DNA of 64,000 bases, taken from positions 10,957,856 through 11,021,855 of the forward strand of contig NC_135246.1 in NCBI RefSeq assembly GCF_947623445.1. Direction: 5' to 3'. The notes beneath the pieces are model-generated. The model had not been told where the DNA came from. It was given only the letters and a program-made list of their open reading frames with translations, and did not search any database. This DNA is from Clavelina lepadiformis (Eukaryota; Chordata; Ascidiacea; Aplousobranchia; Clavelinidae). A program made the position numbers and the translations under genes. How positions within the stretch are numbered: the first letter of the stretch is position 1; the number at the start of each line of letters is the position of its first letter. This document shows positions 49,603 to 62,038 of this stretch, piece by piece.

Positions 49603-52600
49603 TCAAGGGGCAGTTGTAATTTCTACAGAAGATACAAGAGACTGTTGACTGATACTAGGGCCAGGGTCTTGAGACAAAGGTGATCGAGACCCTATTAGGT
49701 TTTGTGAACTTGGTATGGTATTTCTTGAATGGCGGGTTATTCTCGATGAATGCATAGAACGAGCCTGAATTTGAGACATATCATCGTGTATTGTTGCCAA
49801 TAGCTGAGAGGCTCGTGAACTACAATACAAATCATGAGCATGAGTCTTTAACATATTTTTTATATAGGCTAAACGAGATTATTGCTTTGATATTTCAATT
49901 TAAACCATGTTATGAAAACCTATCACTTAGTCGTAATTCAAATTTAAGTTTTACAGTGATAATTGTACCGGTGTAGCGGCCGTGGGGGGGCTTTTTAGTT
50001 TGTCGCTGGTTGGCGCCCTCGGGATGCTCCCAGCACGTGTTGATTTCCGCACTGTACGTTCGTTAACCGCCCATTCGTTTTTGCACTGTCTGCGCGCAGG
50101 ACATCAGTTCGAGTAAAGCCTTGAATTAAGAAGGTCGTGTTCTTTTCGAGCCTGGTATATAACGTATATCATTGGTGAATTCTGAGATGTAAGAGAAGTA
50201 TCGTTCTTGCCGAGGTGAGGCTTCGGTTGTGCGAGTCTTGATTGCGTCAACAATTGGCCTGTGGTCAATTAATAACGAAAACTCACGTCCTTCGATGAAA
50301 TATCGAAAATGTTGCACCGCGAGATAACATGCGCACAACTCTTTGTCAAACACACTGTATTTGATTTGTGCGTCTGTGAACGGTTTGGAAAAAAATGCCA
50401 ACGGTTTCCAACAACCTTCAATCTCCTGCTGCAGAACCACGCCACAAGCGACAGCAGAGGCGTCGGAAGCAATCTGGGTAGGTGCATCCGGAACCGGATG
50501 TGCCAAGGCAACGACTTGTGTTAACTGCCCTTTGATTTTGTTGAACGCCTCTGTCGTGGACTTGGACCAAACGATCGATCTGGTGCTATTGCTCGTCGGT
50601 ACCAACAATTTGTTCAAAGGGCGTAACGTTTCGGCGCTATTTTTTAAGAAACGTCTGTAGAACGTGACCATACCAAGGAAACGCTTTAACTGGCGAACGA
50701 CAGTCGGTTTTTCAAATTCAATAATTGCTTGAACTTTTGACTCTAGTGGGAGAATTCCTTCTGCGCTCACACTGTGACCCAGAAATGAGAGCGAGTCGAC
50801 AGCCAACTGACACTTTTCGGGATTAACAGCAACGCCATGAGCAGATAAACGTTTAAATAATATGTGTAGATGTTGCAAATGTTCCTCGTGATTACGAGAA
50901 AACACTAAGACGTCATCAAGGTAAACGAAACAAAATTTTAGATCTCTTGCAATTGAATCCATAAATCGTTGAAAGCTTTGAGCAGAACATTTGAGACCCA
51001 GTGGCATTCTTGTATACTGGTATAAATCAAAAGGACAAAGGAAAGCTGTCTTTTCTTTATCTTCGGGGGCAATGGGGATTTGAAAGAATGCCTTTAATAA
51101 GTCACACTTAGAGAAGATTGTTGCATCGTGTAACTCACTTGTGAAATCTCGCAGGTTCGGTATTTTGTAACGGTCAAACTTGGTGACAAGGTTGAGATTA
51201 CGAAAATCACCTAAAATTCTCACACCACCGTTTGTTTTTTTAACCAGGTGCATGAGACTAGACCATGTGGAGTTGCTGGGTTCAATGATGCCTTGATTGA
51301 TCATTTTAACAAGCTCCTCTTTAGCTACGCGAAGTTTCTCGGGAGATAAGCGCCTCGCAGGGGAATGGACCGGGGGTCCGGTCGTCTCGATTTTATGCTG
51401 CACGTTGTGTTTGATTACACGTGACCGTAAAGACGCATCAAATACCTCTGGGTAGACGCTGCGAAATTTAGCCAAAATCTCATCAGATGGTGCGCTGAAA
51501 AAGGTGAACCTTCTTTGGCGTCGAAAGTACTTTGCCTGGCCTCGTCAAGTTTAACCAGACGCTTGCCGCCGACGTCAACCAACAAGTTAAAACGTTTCAA
51601 GAAATCCGCACCGAGAATCGGATAAGGGATGTCCGCTAAAGCGAAAGTAAATTGAAACTTGCAAGTGAACTCATGAAGACAGACGTCAATGGATTTGTAA
51701 CCATAATTCTGGATGCGGCTATTTAATTATTCAAGGTGGAAAGAAAACCAGTTTGTTGCGCATTAGCATAACAGGTAAAAGATAAAGGGAACAAAGTAAA
51801 CTGACAACCTGTGTCGATTAAATACTCGACTTTGGAAGTGGGATCGGTGGCAAAAAACAGATTACTATTGGTTGAATTGTGGTCAAGTCTTGTTGTACTG
51901 ATGGATCCGCCGTGATTGTGGACGACGCAACAACACCGGCCTAGGCATTTTTTGTAGCATTTTGACGGCTATTCCAGTTGCAAGGTGGCTTGCAGTTAAA
52001 GGCTCGATGACCAAACCTAGAATGGTAGAAACACAACCCATGAAAATCGGAGTCCTGCTCGTGACCAGAGTATTCCCTGTTGAAACGGCGACCGAAACTG
52101 ACTGGGCCAGGTTGTCGAGGACCATGAAAACTGTCACGTTGGTTATCTTCCATGTGCGAACCTCGTGGTGCTTTGGAGAATTGTGGCGCTGAATGGGCGT
52201 GGTTGAGGCTGAAGGTCGCACATGCTGTTCTAGTTTGTGTAGTTGCTTGGTAAGCTCATCCAATTTTGTTTCGAATAGTTCATTGATGACACTTTGGCGA
52301 CTGGTTTTGTAATAGCCATGATCTCGTCCGCCTTAAGCGCAAGTTTGTTTCTGGCTTTCTGGATCGATTTTTAATATTATTTGCGCTTGATAATCCAAAC
52401 TGTCCAAGAACAACTTGCGCAAGAGATTATACGCCATCTCATCGTCTAAACTGTACGAGACTAAGAGTGATTTCATGTGTTCTAAAGTGTCACTCGGCTT
52501 TTTGCCTTGAAAGGTCTTGCTGTCCAAAAGAGCGCTCAAACGTTCATTCAAACTCGGTCCAAACTTATTGAGCAATGCGGCTTTTAAGTCATCGTAAGAT

Positions 52601-55600
52601 GATGATGGACTGCAAAGGACGCTGGCGACACGTCCAGCGTGTGCTGGAAGTGCTAAAACCACGTGATCAAATTTATCGTTATTGGATGAAATGTTAGCCC
52701 TTCTAAGTTGAGTTTCTACCAACTCAAACCATAGGTTAGCGCGGCTTGGCCAGAAAGGCGGGAGTTTTACGGCTTTGGTTTCCAAAGAATGGCTAAGTGG
52801 TGTCGATTGAACGTCTGGAAGAAACGGGTTGGTTGCTGAAAACTGGACAGAGCGACATGGTGTCGGACGGTGAGTTAAATTTCGCGGCAAATCGAGCAGG
52901 GAATCAACTCAGAAGTCAATTAAAGTATTATCAACACTTTCCGACTGAGGTGGCTCAGACACGCCAAAAGCTAAATCGCAAGGAACATTGCTGCAGGACG
53001 GGGCGTGCGGCGAAGAAGAAACCTGGGCACGGCCCTGAATATGCTGTAAAGTAGAAAAGTTACCTTGCATGGGTTGTAGGTAGGACATTTCTTCAAAGTT
53101 GTAGTCGGAAATATTTGTAAACGAACGTACAGTGCGGAAATCAACACGTGCCGGGAGCATCCCGAGGGCGCTAACCAGCGACAAACTAAAAAGCCCCCCA
53201 ACGGCCGCTACACCGGTACTCAGGACTTAGAAGTATGATCATCACCTTTGATGATGACTGTGCGATCTTGAAGTTCCAGGTTCTTCAGTCAGCGTTTGAA
53301 GAGCTGTATTTAGCTCCTTGGGAGGTTTCATGAAAGTATTTGCTATCTTTTGACTTAACCCATGTACATACTCTGAAACTCCCTCTCTGTTTGAATTAAT
53401 TATAATTATTATTGAAACAAAAATCTATAAAACCTAAAATTTTCTTCTGATCTATAGCATAAAATGTAAGTAAATAAAATGAGTTTGCAAATATTGATGG
53501 TAAATGGTGTAAAAATACTAACATCTTTCCTGGTAAGCCAACATGCATACAATGTTTCCATCCCTCCAGAAAAGCTGGCGATAGCTTGTGGTTCTTTGTG
53601 TAATATTTTATTGCATGTATCAGTTGAGGCTCATCTCTGCATATATGCAGCAATTCCCTCTCTGCAGCGTGGTCAAAACTTAGGTAACCTAAGGCTATAG
53701 CAGCTGTTCCTCGAACCTGCTCCAAAAACATGTAGTGTATTTTATATACTAAGTTATTTAACACTTTATCTGCAGGTAATATATTTCTTAGTTAAGAAGA
53801 ACTTTTAAAAGGGTACACATATTCTTTTTGTGTTTAAGAAAAACAACCTCTTTTGAATCCTTTTACATAAAGAAGTTCGTATTGTTCTAGTTCTATGTGC
53901 TAGTTATTTATTTCCTTTTTCATCCAATTTAGCAAAAAAATATGAAAAACCTTTCATACTTCTGTAATACATTCTTTAATGGCAAAAAGTGGCAATGAAA
54001 CTGGAAAGTACTAACCTGTTCATTCTGAAGTTTGAGAAGATTGCATAAGTGTTGAACAACCTTAATTGATACCATAGCTGATGGAACTCCTTTCAAGAAA
54101 AATTGATTTTCAATAATGTATTTACTTAAATTAAATAAAAAAATGATCATTACCCAAACTTTTACTGTACAGTACTAAGTACACTTAATCAAAAAAATTG
54201 ATTCTATGGGCCAGAACCTGCTCTAGTATGCGCAAGTCTTGCAATGCAATCAGCTGCTAAGGCTCTTGTAGCATCGTTAGTTGTTTTTTCCAAACGATCA
54301 ACGAGCACCTTTATACCTTCTGCTGACGAAATTGCTGGTTCTTTGTCGGGTATCACACGTGACAAAACAACTACCTGATAATAAATCATAATTTTATTTA
54401 GTCAAAACAGAAGTTTTGGTTCCAAATATCAGAACAATCACAGAAGCAACAAAAATATCCATCTATTGGGAAGTGAATGGTAGCTGGTAACCATAAGTGA
54501 AGTGGTAAAAAAGTATTTTGAGTTTAAGTCATGAAAAGAATTTGATCGGTTTGAAGATAAAAAATTTTCAAATCATTGTTGGTAAATATAATTAAAATTT
54601 TCAGTCCCAATGTACATTACCGACCTGAAAAGCTGTATTAATTGCTGCTATGTCATCTTTAGATTCTAAAAAGGGAGCAAAGTTATACCATCTGACACTT
54701 CCACAGTCTGCAATTTCTTTCTGTTGTGGAACACTGTTGAATGAGAAGATTGCCAATGCTGTACTGGCTAGTACTTTAACTTTGTCATTATTGGAGTAGA
54801 GTAGTCTGTAAAAATTTGGCAAAAGTTGATTAGATTTCTTACGACAACATGTCAAAGTCAGATGAATTACATGTACATTTTATGTTTGACGATTACAACT
54901 ATAACGGCAAAGGTAATGGTTTGATCGCAATGCGCACTTTATCATGTGAAGAAAGCTAAAGTCAGGGTTTTCACGAAGGCTTGCAATGTTTTCTTGATGC
55001 CCTGGATAAAAATGCAAGTAAATACAATATTAAAGCAATACACTATAAACAAAATTACGGGAAACACATGCTTAATGCCAGTAAAAACTAAAAAAATGTA
55101 AATAGGTTTCGGTGCTTTAAATTCGATTGCTGTTATAACCTCAAGTCATTATGCTTCTGACCTAAACCTTTCACTTTTATTCTTCACAAACTTCCATTGG
55201 TGTAACAAACCTCATGTACTGTCAGTCTAAATTTTCCTGCGAAATACGTGCAATACTCTGGCTTGGTTAATTCAGCCAATAAATTGAAGAAAGTTAAAAC
55301 TAAAATAACGGTTAAACTGGCCTGTATTGCTTAAAAACAAAGAATTGCTAACTACGTTCCTTTTCTACTGGTATAAAACTATTGATATATGGTCTGAATT
55401 ATGGTACATCTGTATTTACTCATGGTAAAAAAACAACTTTACTTAAGCACTGATTGCGTACCTAATGCAATAGCACCAAGTGTGATAGCTGATTCAACCT
55501 GGATCAGCTCAGCTTTAGAATGTGCCATTAATGCCACAAGAAATTTCAGACCTCGTGATTGAGCAATGACAGTTTGATTTTGGGTATTAGTCACAAAACC

Positions 55601-57937
55601 TAAACAATAAAGGAACATATGTGAGGTCTGTCTTGTGATTATAAGAATAAATATTAATGCAAACACAGTTAAATAAAGGGATTTACTAATTAATAAACAT
55701 GAACGATTAATTTCTTTACAACATGTTGAATAAATTTGTACCAATTCCAATACAGAGATGTCGTAAAGTTTGTATGACCGATGTAACCACATTCGTATTG
55801 GACGATCTAAGTTGACGCACTAATGGCTGAATTCCGTTTGAATCAGCAATTTCTTTTTGTTTGTTATGGGCTCCTTGGGCTAACACACCTATAACATAAA
55901 ATCTTAATATTTAAGAAATATTCACACCTTTAAACGCCTTTTCCTAGAAATCAACAAAATACTGTTTTGACAAAATTTTAGTTTAATTATAAAGAATTGC
56001 AAAGAAGTGTACCCAGTCCAGCTGCGCCAATAGAATTTAAATTGTCTGCTGATGAACCTGCAACTCCGAGGAACTCAATAAGCATATTTACCCCTGAAAG
56101 AAATGTTGATTATTTTCTTTGAATCATTAGTGGTAAAATTTGAAGATAAAAATAACAAAAGTTCTCTCACATGTACTTCACATTATGCTAAAAACCACAG
56201 GCCATTGAACGTTTACTTTATGCTGTACCCATTTGGGAAGCCATGAATCTTTTCTCGTTAATATCGTTGCCAGCCAATGACCAAAGAGTAAGTGATATTG
56301 CTTCCTGAAGAGATAAGGCTCTGCTTTTCTTGAGTATTTGCATTAATGGCATAACAGCCCCTTCATCCAAAATCCTTTTGGTGGCATGAACATTGTTAAG
56401 AGACAAAAGATAGAGAGCCTAACAATAAAATTATAGAGTAACATTAAAACTATGAGAAAAATTACAAGGAAAGTTAATAGTTTAATGTACAAAACATAAA
56501 GACAAAGAAAATTCTACACAACACTACATTACAAATCAAAATATTCAATTAATACTTGGGATTCCTACATTTATGGCAGTTGTTTGCAAATCTCTGTATT
56601 TATTTGCCCTTGACACCATTATCAGTGGAGAAGCACCACCAGCGTCAATGCACATAGTTTGATTTTCAGCATTATTTTCCACAATTTTGCCAATAGTTTT
56701 TGTGAGAGCCATCAGCAGTTGTACACAAGTTTGAAATTGAGGGTGTTCAAACAGGCTGTGCAAAGCTTCAAACATCCCTGGTGTACCACTGAGAGCATTC
56801 TGCAAAGACTTAGAAACTGATGCTATGTTTCCAGCAGTGAGAACGGCATTTGCAAGAGCATCCACTGGCACTTTGTCAGGCTTGTTCAAAATTTTTACAC
56901 AAATCTGTGCAAAGCCAGCATCGTTGACCTGTGCCGCCAGTTCACCCGATGATGCTGTTATTTCTCTGATGGTATTCAATGCTGGGGTATAGGCACCTTT
57001 TAGCCCACGATTAATTAATGACAACAACACTTTTATACCACCAGCCTTTGAAAATTGATCAGGCACAGAAGTGTAAGGAATGATGTTGTTCAATATACCA
57101 ACGTTTAAAGATTTGACATTGTCACCGCATGATGATTTACAAACCTATAAGACAAAAGTTATGCGATTGTGATAAAAATAGAAATAGCTTGTATGATGGA
57201 TCAGTGCTACCGTACTTTGACAATGGCAGATATTCCTCCAGTTTTTACAAAGGGTTCCCAGTGTGGATTATCACATTTGATTTCACTTTCAGAATCTTTT
57301 GTCAGCCGGCCTAGGATTAAAGCTGCCTGCAGGTTTCAACAGAAAAAAAGTTTTTGACTTGAACATTTTCAAAATATTTTTCTGGTAATACATAATTTAT
57401 TTCACCCATAAACCCATTCCAATTTTTACCTTTTCTGCCTCATTGTCTGTATCTGCTGATAAAAATTTTATAATACGCTTCCAAACGTCTAAATCTGCAT
57501 GATTCATTTCTATAAAATGGTGCAGCAACTCAAGATTCTCAGTCATGGCACATATTTCAACAATTCCATGATTCAAATTATCGATTGCATTCACTCTGGC
57601 ACCTGGATAATTAAAACAAAATTACTGGTGAATTACTTATTATAATTGCGAACTGCAAGTTGTCGATGACAATATTCATAATCTAAGCTGCCTGGACAAA
57701 CAACAAATAAATTTAATTTCATCACATACCTAACTGTATAAGTTTTTCAACACTTTTTGTTTTATTCTTTTCAACTGCGAGCAGCAGAGGCGTTCGCATA
57801 AACTTATCTTTGGTTTCAACTTCAAGATATTCCTCATTGGTAGTAACATACTTTTCAATGGACATCAAAAGCTCTCGATCAGCAGCAACACAGTGGTGAA
57901 TGGCAGTCCATCCATCATCATCAAATTCGATGTCCAT
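49603..57937 (-). CDS. ANKAR: Ankyrin and armadillo repeat protein (ANKAR type), fifteen exons
   Basis: Repeat scaffold protein of poorly known function. Exons, minus strand: 57937-57730, 57602-57430, 57326-57216, 57144-56569, 56418-56229, 56093-56013, 55888-55742, 55599-55462, 55001-54938, 54805-54625, 54374-54218, 54089-54016, 53716-53523, 53386-53246, 49819-49603. Every joint is GT-AG in phase and yields 883 residues. Ankyrin repeats fill residues 1-110 (DGWTAIHHC, RTPLLLAVEKNK, ARVNAIDNLNHG). From about 165 on come armadillo helices such as ALYLLSLNN and VLASTALAIFSFN. FLEGWKHCMHVGLP precedes a Ser-rich tail ending SVEITTAP. AATAAA lies at 49551-49546. Human ANKAR is about 1,430 residues, so some 500 N-terminal residues are absent here: either the gene is shorter or 5' exons were missed. 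The start at 57937 is provisional. The last intron holds a retroelement. Confidence 0.88.
50126..51860 (-). pseudogene. Pol remnant: protease, reverse transcriptase and RNase H
   Basis: The protease active-site region (YLIDTGCQFTLF) lies near 51825-51790 and its C-terminal ILGADFL near 51630-51605, separated by a stop and a frame change. Reverse transcriptase and RNase H occupy the 449-codon frame 51475-50126. Seen there: RILGDFRNLN, FSKCDLLKAFFQIPI, TRMPLGL, the catalytic box FVYLDDVLVFS, FLGHSVSAEGI, LKRFLGMVTFYRRFL, and RNase H ASDASAVACGVVLQQ and FDKELCA. It ends just after RYIPGSK, where the tail and integrase should follow. The motif order is that of Ty3/gypsy elements. Confidence 0.9.
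52333..53184 (-). pseudogene. Gag-like region of the gypsy element, interrupted
   Basis: Two open stretches, 53184-52909 and 52890-52333, lie in the same frame separated by an in-frame TGA. The second contains KLPPFWPSRANLWFELVETQ and later LRKLFLDSL, the pattern of retrotransposon gag capsid domains. A zinc-knuckle-like cluster (CFYHSRFGHRAFNC) appears farther on, at about 52045-52000, in another frame. The stop and frame change make it non-functional as it stands. Confidence 0.8.
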
Positions 57938-60177
57938 TCTGGCAGCTTTGCAGCAGTTATCGCATATGTATTATAAAATAAGGCGCATATCTACTACCAG
58001 TCCTATGTACTAAAAATAAGGTCCTAATTATAAATTATATACATATTAACTTAGGAACATTTAACTAGTTCAATTATGTCTCATGAGTAATAATTTTCAT
58101 TGAAACTACAATTTCCAAATGTTCTAAAATGCAGATGCAGAAATTGTTTACAATTTTGTTCAATTACCAATTCAATTCTATTATTATTTGAGTGTAAAGA
58201 GGTACAGTATATTTCAATAAAGAAAGCAAACATTTCAGTACAGTAGTACATGCTAAAGAACCCAATTCAAGTTAGGGTCACCTAGTAAAGCTGTAACTTG
58301 ACACTCATTAAAGTATATGTCTTTTCAATTGGCACGTTGTTACTTCACTTAACATTCCATGTCCAAGAAAAGGAATAATCAATTTTTGTTTACATGCTAA
58401 ACAACAGAAGTAATTATGAGACATATTCAGAATTATAATGCATACATTTTGGTTGTTGTAACTGAGAAATCTATTTCAACCTAAGCTTTTTTCATATAAA
58501 TATTCATCAAATATAAAATTTTAGTTGAAAGCAAAAAATGCGTTCAGAATTGTTAAATAAGAACCTATGCTTTGTACTGAATATACTTTCTTCATTAAAT
58601 TATTGCTAATGATTCAAATAAGGAAACCTTATATATATGCACTCATTTTAGGCAGAAACTTTAAGACTTATTAGGCACAAATCATATTACAAATATTAAG
58701 TTTTATTTGTTGATTCTTATTTAAGTGAGTCATGGGTGTGAAGCAGGATGGACTAAGTTTAGAGAGTTATAGGATGTGTTGCTTGCAAATAACATGCACG
58801 ATCAGCTGAAAGGTCTTGTTTTTATAAGACATGCATCTGACTAGTCACAATATTTGCCTATGAGTTTGAAGTCTTGACATTGAAACTGGAGGAAAAAATA
58901 AGGTAAAGAAAATGGAAAAGTTAAGATGAATTGTGGGTTAAAAATAAATTTAAAAGGAGACGGAAACTGTGGAAATTTCATAGAGGCGAAACCAACTAAA
59001 GTGGAGAAAAAGGGATATTTATTATGGTTGAAGAAGTTGGAAAGGAAAGTCAGCAGCTCAAAAGGAAGACCTCAAATTCAAATGTCTTCGAACCAGATAA
59101 TCAAGCACAAACTGCATAACTGGAAGCAAAAAAGGAAGACAGCAAGGTTTTAGAGAATTGGAGAAAGCAATTGAATTATTTTAAAAGGGTAATCAAACCC
59201 TAATTTTGGGGAAAACGACGTCCTACAAATAAATGTATTGTTGTATTTTGTTGATTCTTAACTTCAGAAAGTATTGTCGCTGACTAGAAATTATAATTTT
59301 AAAACTAAATAAATATATTTATTAAAATAAAGGTAGTAACAATTATTGAATCGGTCAAACAAATGTTACAGAAAAGTATATTTAGATACACAAATACTGT
59401 ATATTTAGTCAGAAATGACATCATCCATTTCTGCAGGTATGTGACATACTAATAAAAATTACATGACATAAGGAATGTTAAAAAGGGCAGATGATAAGGG
59501 TTACATAATTAGCTAACACCTTCACTAGTATACTTGATCTGAATAAAAAAATATTGATATTGATACACTACCACATACTGGCTCATGGATCACATTAAAC
59601 TAATAAAGCATCAGACATATAAATCCATGCAGGAAGTTTTCCTTGTAAGGTCACCATGGCAAACACCTCAACATGGTAACAGGAATACCATCTCCTGGTA
59701 ATATTCTAATTACTTTGAAATGAGTACTTAAGTACCATGACTGATTGACTGTGGCATTTGCACCACCACTTATATATGAACTGCAATACCGCGAGAGGAC
59801 TACAAGAATTAAGACAACTAAGCAAGCCGTATACCATAGACATTTCAAGTTCCCCTAATTCTCTTAGTCCTCTTGCAGTATTTAGAGATTTCCTTTGTAT
59901 ACTGTATGTGGTATATAGAGTATGGTGTAATATGTTAATCTATATCCTCTATGAGGAAAGTCGTGCAAAGGACTCTTTGCACCACCTAAATCCGGCGAAG
60001 ATTCCCTATCGCTCAAGACCTGGATATCGAGCTTTTCTTTGTGCAAATTTTGATTGCCCCATACTTTTTATTTGTTTTTTGATTTTTTGTATTGAATTGT
60101 CCAAATTTTGAACTGTTTACCAGGTTCACTGAACATGAGCAAACATCGTGAATACCTGGTCCAAGTTCATTACAACG
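57938..60177. other. Upstream region of ANKAR
   Basis: Should include the ANKAR promoter. I searched the minus strand for missing N-terminal exons and found none with recognisable ankyrin or ANKAR-like sequence. An imperfect inverted repeat lies at 59785-59882. The lysine-rich frame at 58926-59153 (plus) has no family motif. Confidence 0.45.
59785..59882. repeat. Imperfect 27-bp inverted repeat
   Basis: Arms 59785-59811 (AATACCGCGAGAGGACTA...) and 59856-59882 (reverse complement AATACTGCAAGAGGACTA...) match at 23 of 27 bases around a 44-base loop. It may be a tiny miniature transposon or fold-back repeat. Confidence 0.55.
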
Positions 60178-60248
60178 GTGTCACCACTGGGTATCAAACA
60201 CGGAACTTTGGAAAACCAGTGCTCTAATCACTCGGCCACCAAGCCGAC
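60178..60248 (-). repeat. tRNA-like relic or tRNA-derived SINE head
   Basis: On the minus strand the sequence starts GTCGGCTTGGTGGCCGAGTG, a clear tRNA D-arm and A-box (TGGCCGAGTGATTAGAGC). It continues to GTGTTTGATACCC, a near match to the B-box GGTTCGANTCC. The acceptor and anticodon stems do not fold into a full cloverleaf, so it is more likely a SINE promoter region or tRNA pseudogene than a working tRNA. Confidence 0.55.
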
Positions 60249-61270
60249 ATTCTGTCAAACAAATAAGAGCTGCTTCATAAGGTAAAACATGCACAGATGC
60301 TTGCACAACAAACTTCAAACTAACACTCATCATGGAGGTTAAACCGCTCATTGCTTTCATTATAGAAAGAAACATACAAAAGCCACGATTCACTCAACAT
60401 TACACATTAACATAAATAAAATCCCAGCTTTTCATGCCTACAATGCTTTCTATCGATCCAATAGGAACCCAGCCTCAATTACACCATTTATCATATCATT
60501 AAGCTCTGGTTATGTGTAAAAGCTACATATAATTTTCTTTATTACATAGCATTCTCTGGAAGTGCATTAACTTCAATGCAAACTGGAAGACAATGCTATG
60601 AAAAATCTTTCTATTTAAAATAAATCGACCCCATTTTTTCACTATTACAGTGGAAGAATTTTAAAATAAGCTGATGGTTTAAAACTAAAGCTTGTATCAC
60701 AATTATGATTGTTATTCATCAGTGAAGATATCACAAAATATGGTTTTTTTGAAAATTTTTATGACTTTTTAATTTTTGAATTTATAAATAAAAATTTAAT
60801 CATGTTTATACAATTTCAATCTCTTTTCAAGTAGGACCGAAAATCAAAAAAACAGTTTGTTTTAAAGCACAAAAACAGCATCGTTAGATTGCTTCTCAAA
60901 ATACATTCAAAACATTTTTCAAACTAAAACATTTTGATATTATACTGATAAAATGTTAATGAAAATCTATCAAACTTACAGGCGCCAGAATTATTTTTGA
61001 CAGGATGGGGGCCAAATTCCAAACAAGGCACAATTCGAATGTTATTTTAGTTGCAAATTGTAACGTCTCGGATTCATGGCATTCTATTACAAAAGAAATA
61101 TGATTGATTTTTTTATCAGTGTTTTTGCACATATCAATATATGTAGGCTATGTATCAATGCATAGACAAATCATTAGTTTTTAGGGGCACAAATAATGAA
61201 TAGGCAGAAATTTCACACAAAATACCAAGCTACAAGATCGAGTGATGTAGAAACTTCATCTTTTTTATGA

Positions 61271-61305
61271 TTACACAGTAATTGTATTGCACAATTACTG
61301 TGTAA
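61271..61305. repeat. Perfect 15-bp hairpin
   Basis: TTACACAGTAATTGT at 61271-61285 and ACAATTACTGTGTAA at 61291-61305 are exact reverse complements around a five-base loop. It is followed by a repeated ATTGTATT word. Confidence 0.6.
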
Positions 61306-62038
61306 TTGTATTACCAACAGCCTGTTTTATTGCTGTTTTCAAATCATAAATTGTACATTATGCCTCCCTGTGCCTTTGTGGTTGTAAAAAATGCAAGGGG
61401 CAATGCACGCCTTTGCCCAGCCCCCTCTTCCGGCGCCCCTAATTAAGCCGTACCAAAGATTGTGCCAAGTTGAGAGTTGGTTGAATTAAATCACTGATTT
61501 TAGGCTGCTATTATTTTCATGCTTGCATCTGCAGACAAAACGGCTGCTAAAATTTTTAAAAGGCCAATGCTATTGTACCGTTTACATTTTTTTATTTACT
61601 GTGTAGAGCATAAAAAATTACGAATTATGTCAATCTTGTTACAACCCGTTAATGTAGGCTGCTATGGTACCGGAACCTTTCAAGTTTTTACAGATTTCGT
61701 TTATACTGCTGTTATTTTATAGTTTACCCTTACGGTAAGATTGAGCTTAGTAAAATGATAAAAATCAGGCTAACTAGGTTAAAAGCTGAACAAAATAAAA
61801 CGTTCTTAACGTATAATATATAGCTGTATAGCTCACTAGCTGTAAGCTAACAAGTTGCTGAAAGTTCGCAACCCCTTAGAAAGACATCCTGCGTTTGCGT
61901 TGTCAGAGGTTACGGGGCATTCCCTAACACAAACCAGCAAACGTGACATCGACATGCAATGGAAAAGATATGTATGCTTGAGCCAAGCAAGCGGAGAGCT
62001 CTAGTCTAGGGTTTAGTCAGCTTTAGTTCATATATTTT

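Larger units (their letters stand above)
49972..53212 (-). mobile_element. Broken Ty3/gypsy retroelement with inverted terminal repeats
   Basis: This 3.24-kb insertion sits in the last ANKAR intron. Its ends, TGTAGCGGCCG at the left and the same read on the minus strand at the right, are inverted over about 100 bases (to about 50070 and 53115) with few mismatches. Both ends abut CCGG (49968-49971 and 53213-53216), a plausible 4-bp target duplication. The inside, on the minus strand, has a gag-like region, zinc knuckle, protease and reverse transcriptase-RNase H; there is no integrase. LTRs should be direct repeats. The left copy runs on the plus strand, past AGTAAAGCCTTGAATTAAG near 50112-50130, as an LTR would. 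The structure therefore suggests an LTR inverted relative to the body. It cannot be autonomous. Confidence 0.85.

Noticed and set aside
49972..53212. DIRS-type retroelement (which has inverted terminal repeats)
   Set aside because: The reverse transcriptase motifs are Ty3/gypsy-like and no tyrosine recombinase is present; an inverted LTR is the simpler reading.
58926..59153. 75-codon lysine-rich frame
   Set aside because: Composition follows an A-rich tract; no motif or splice context.
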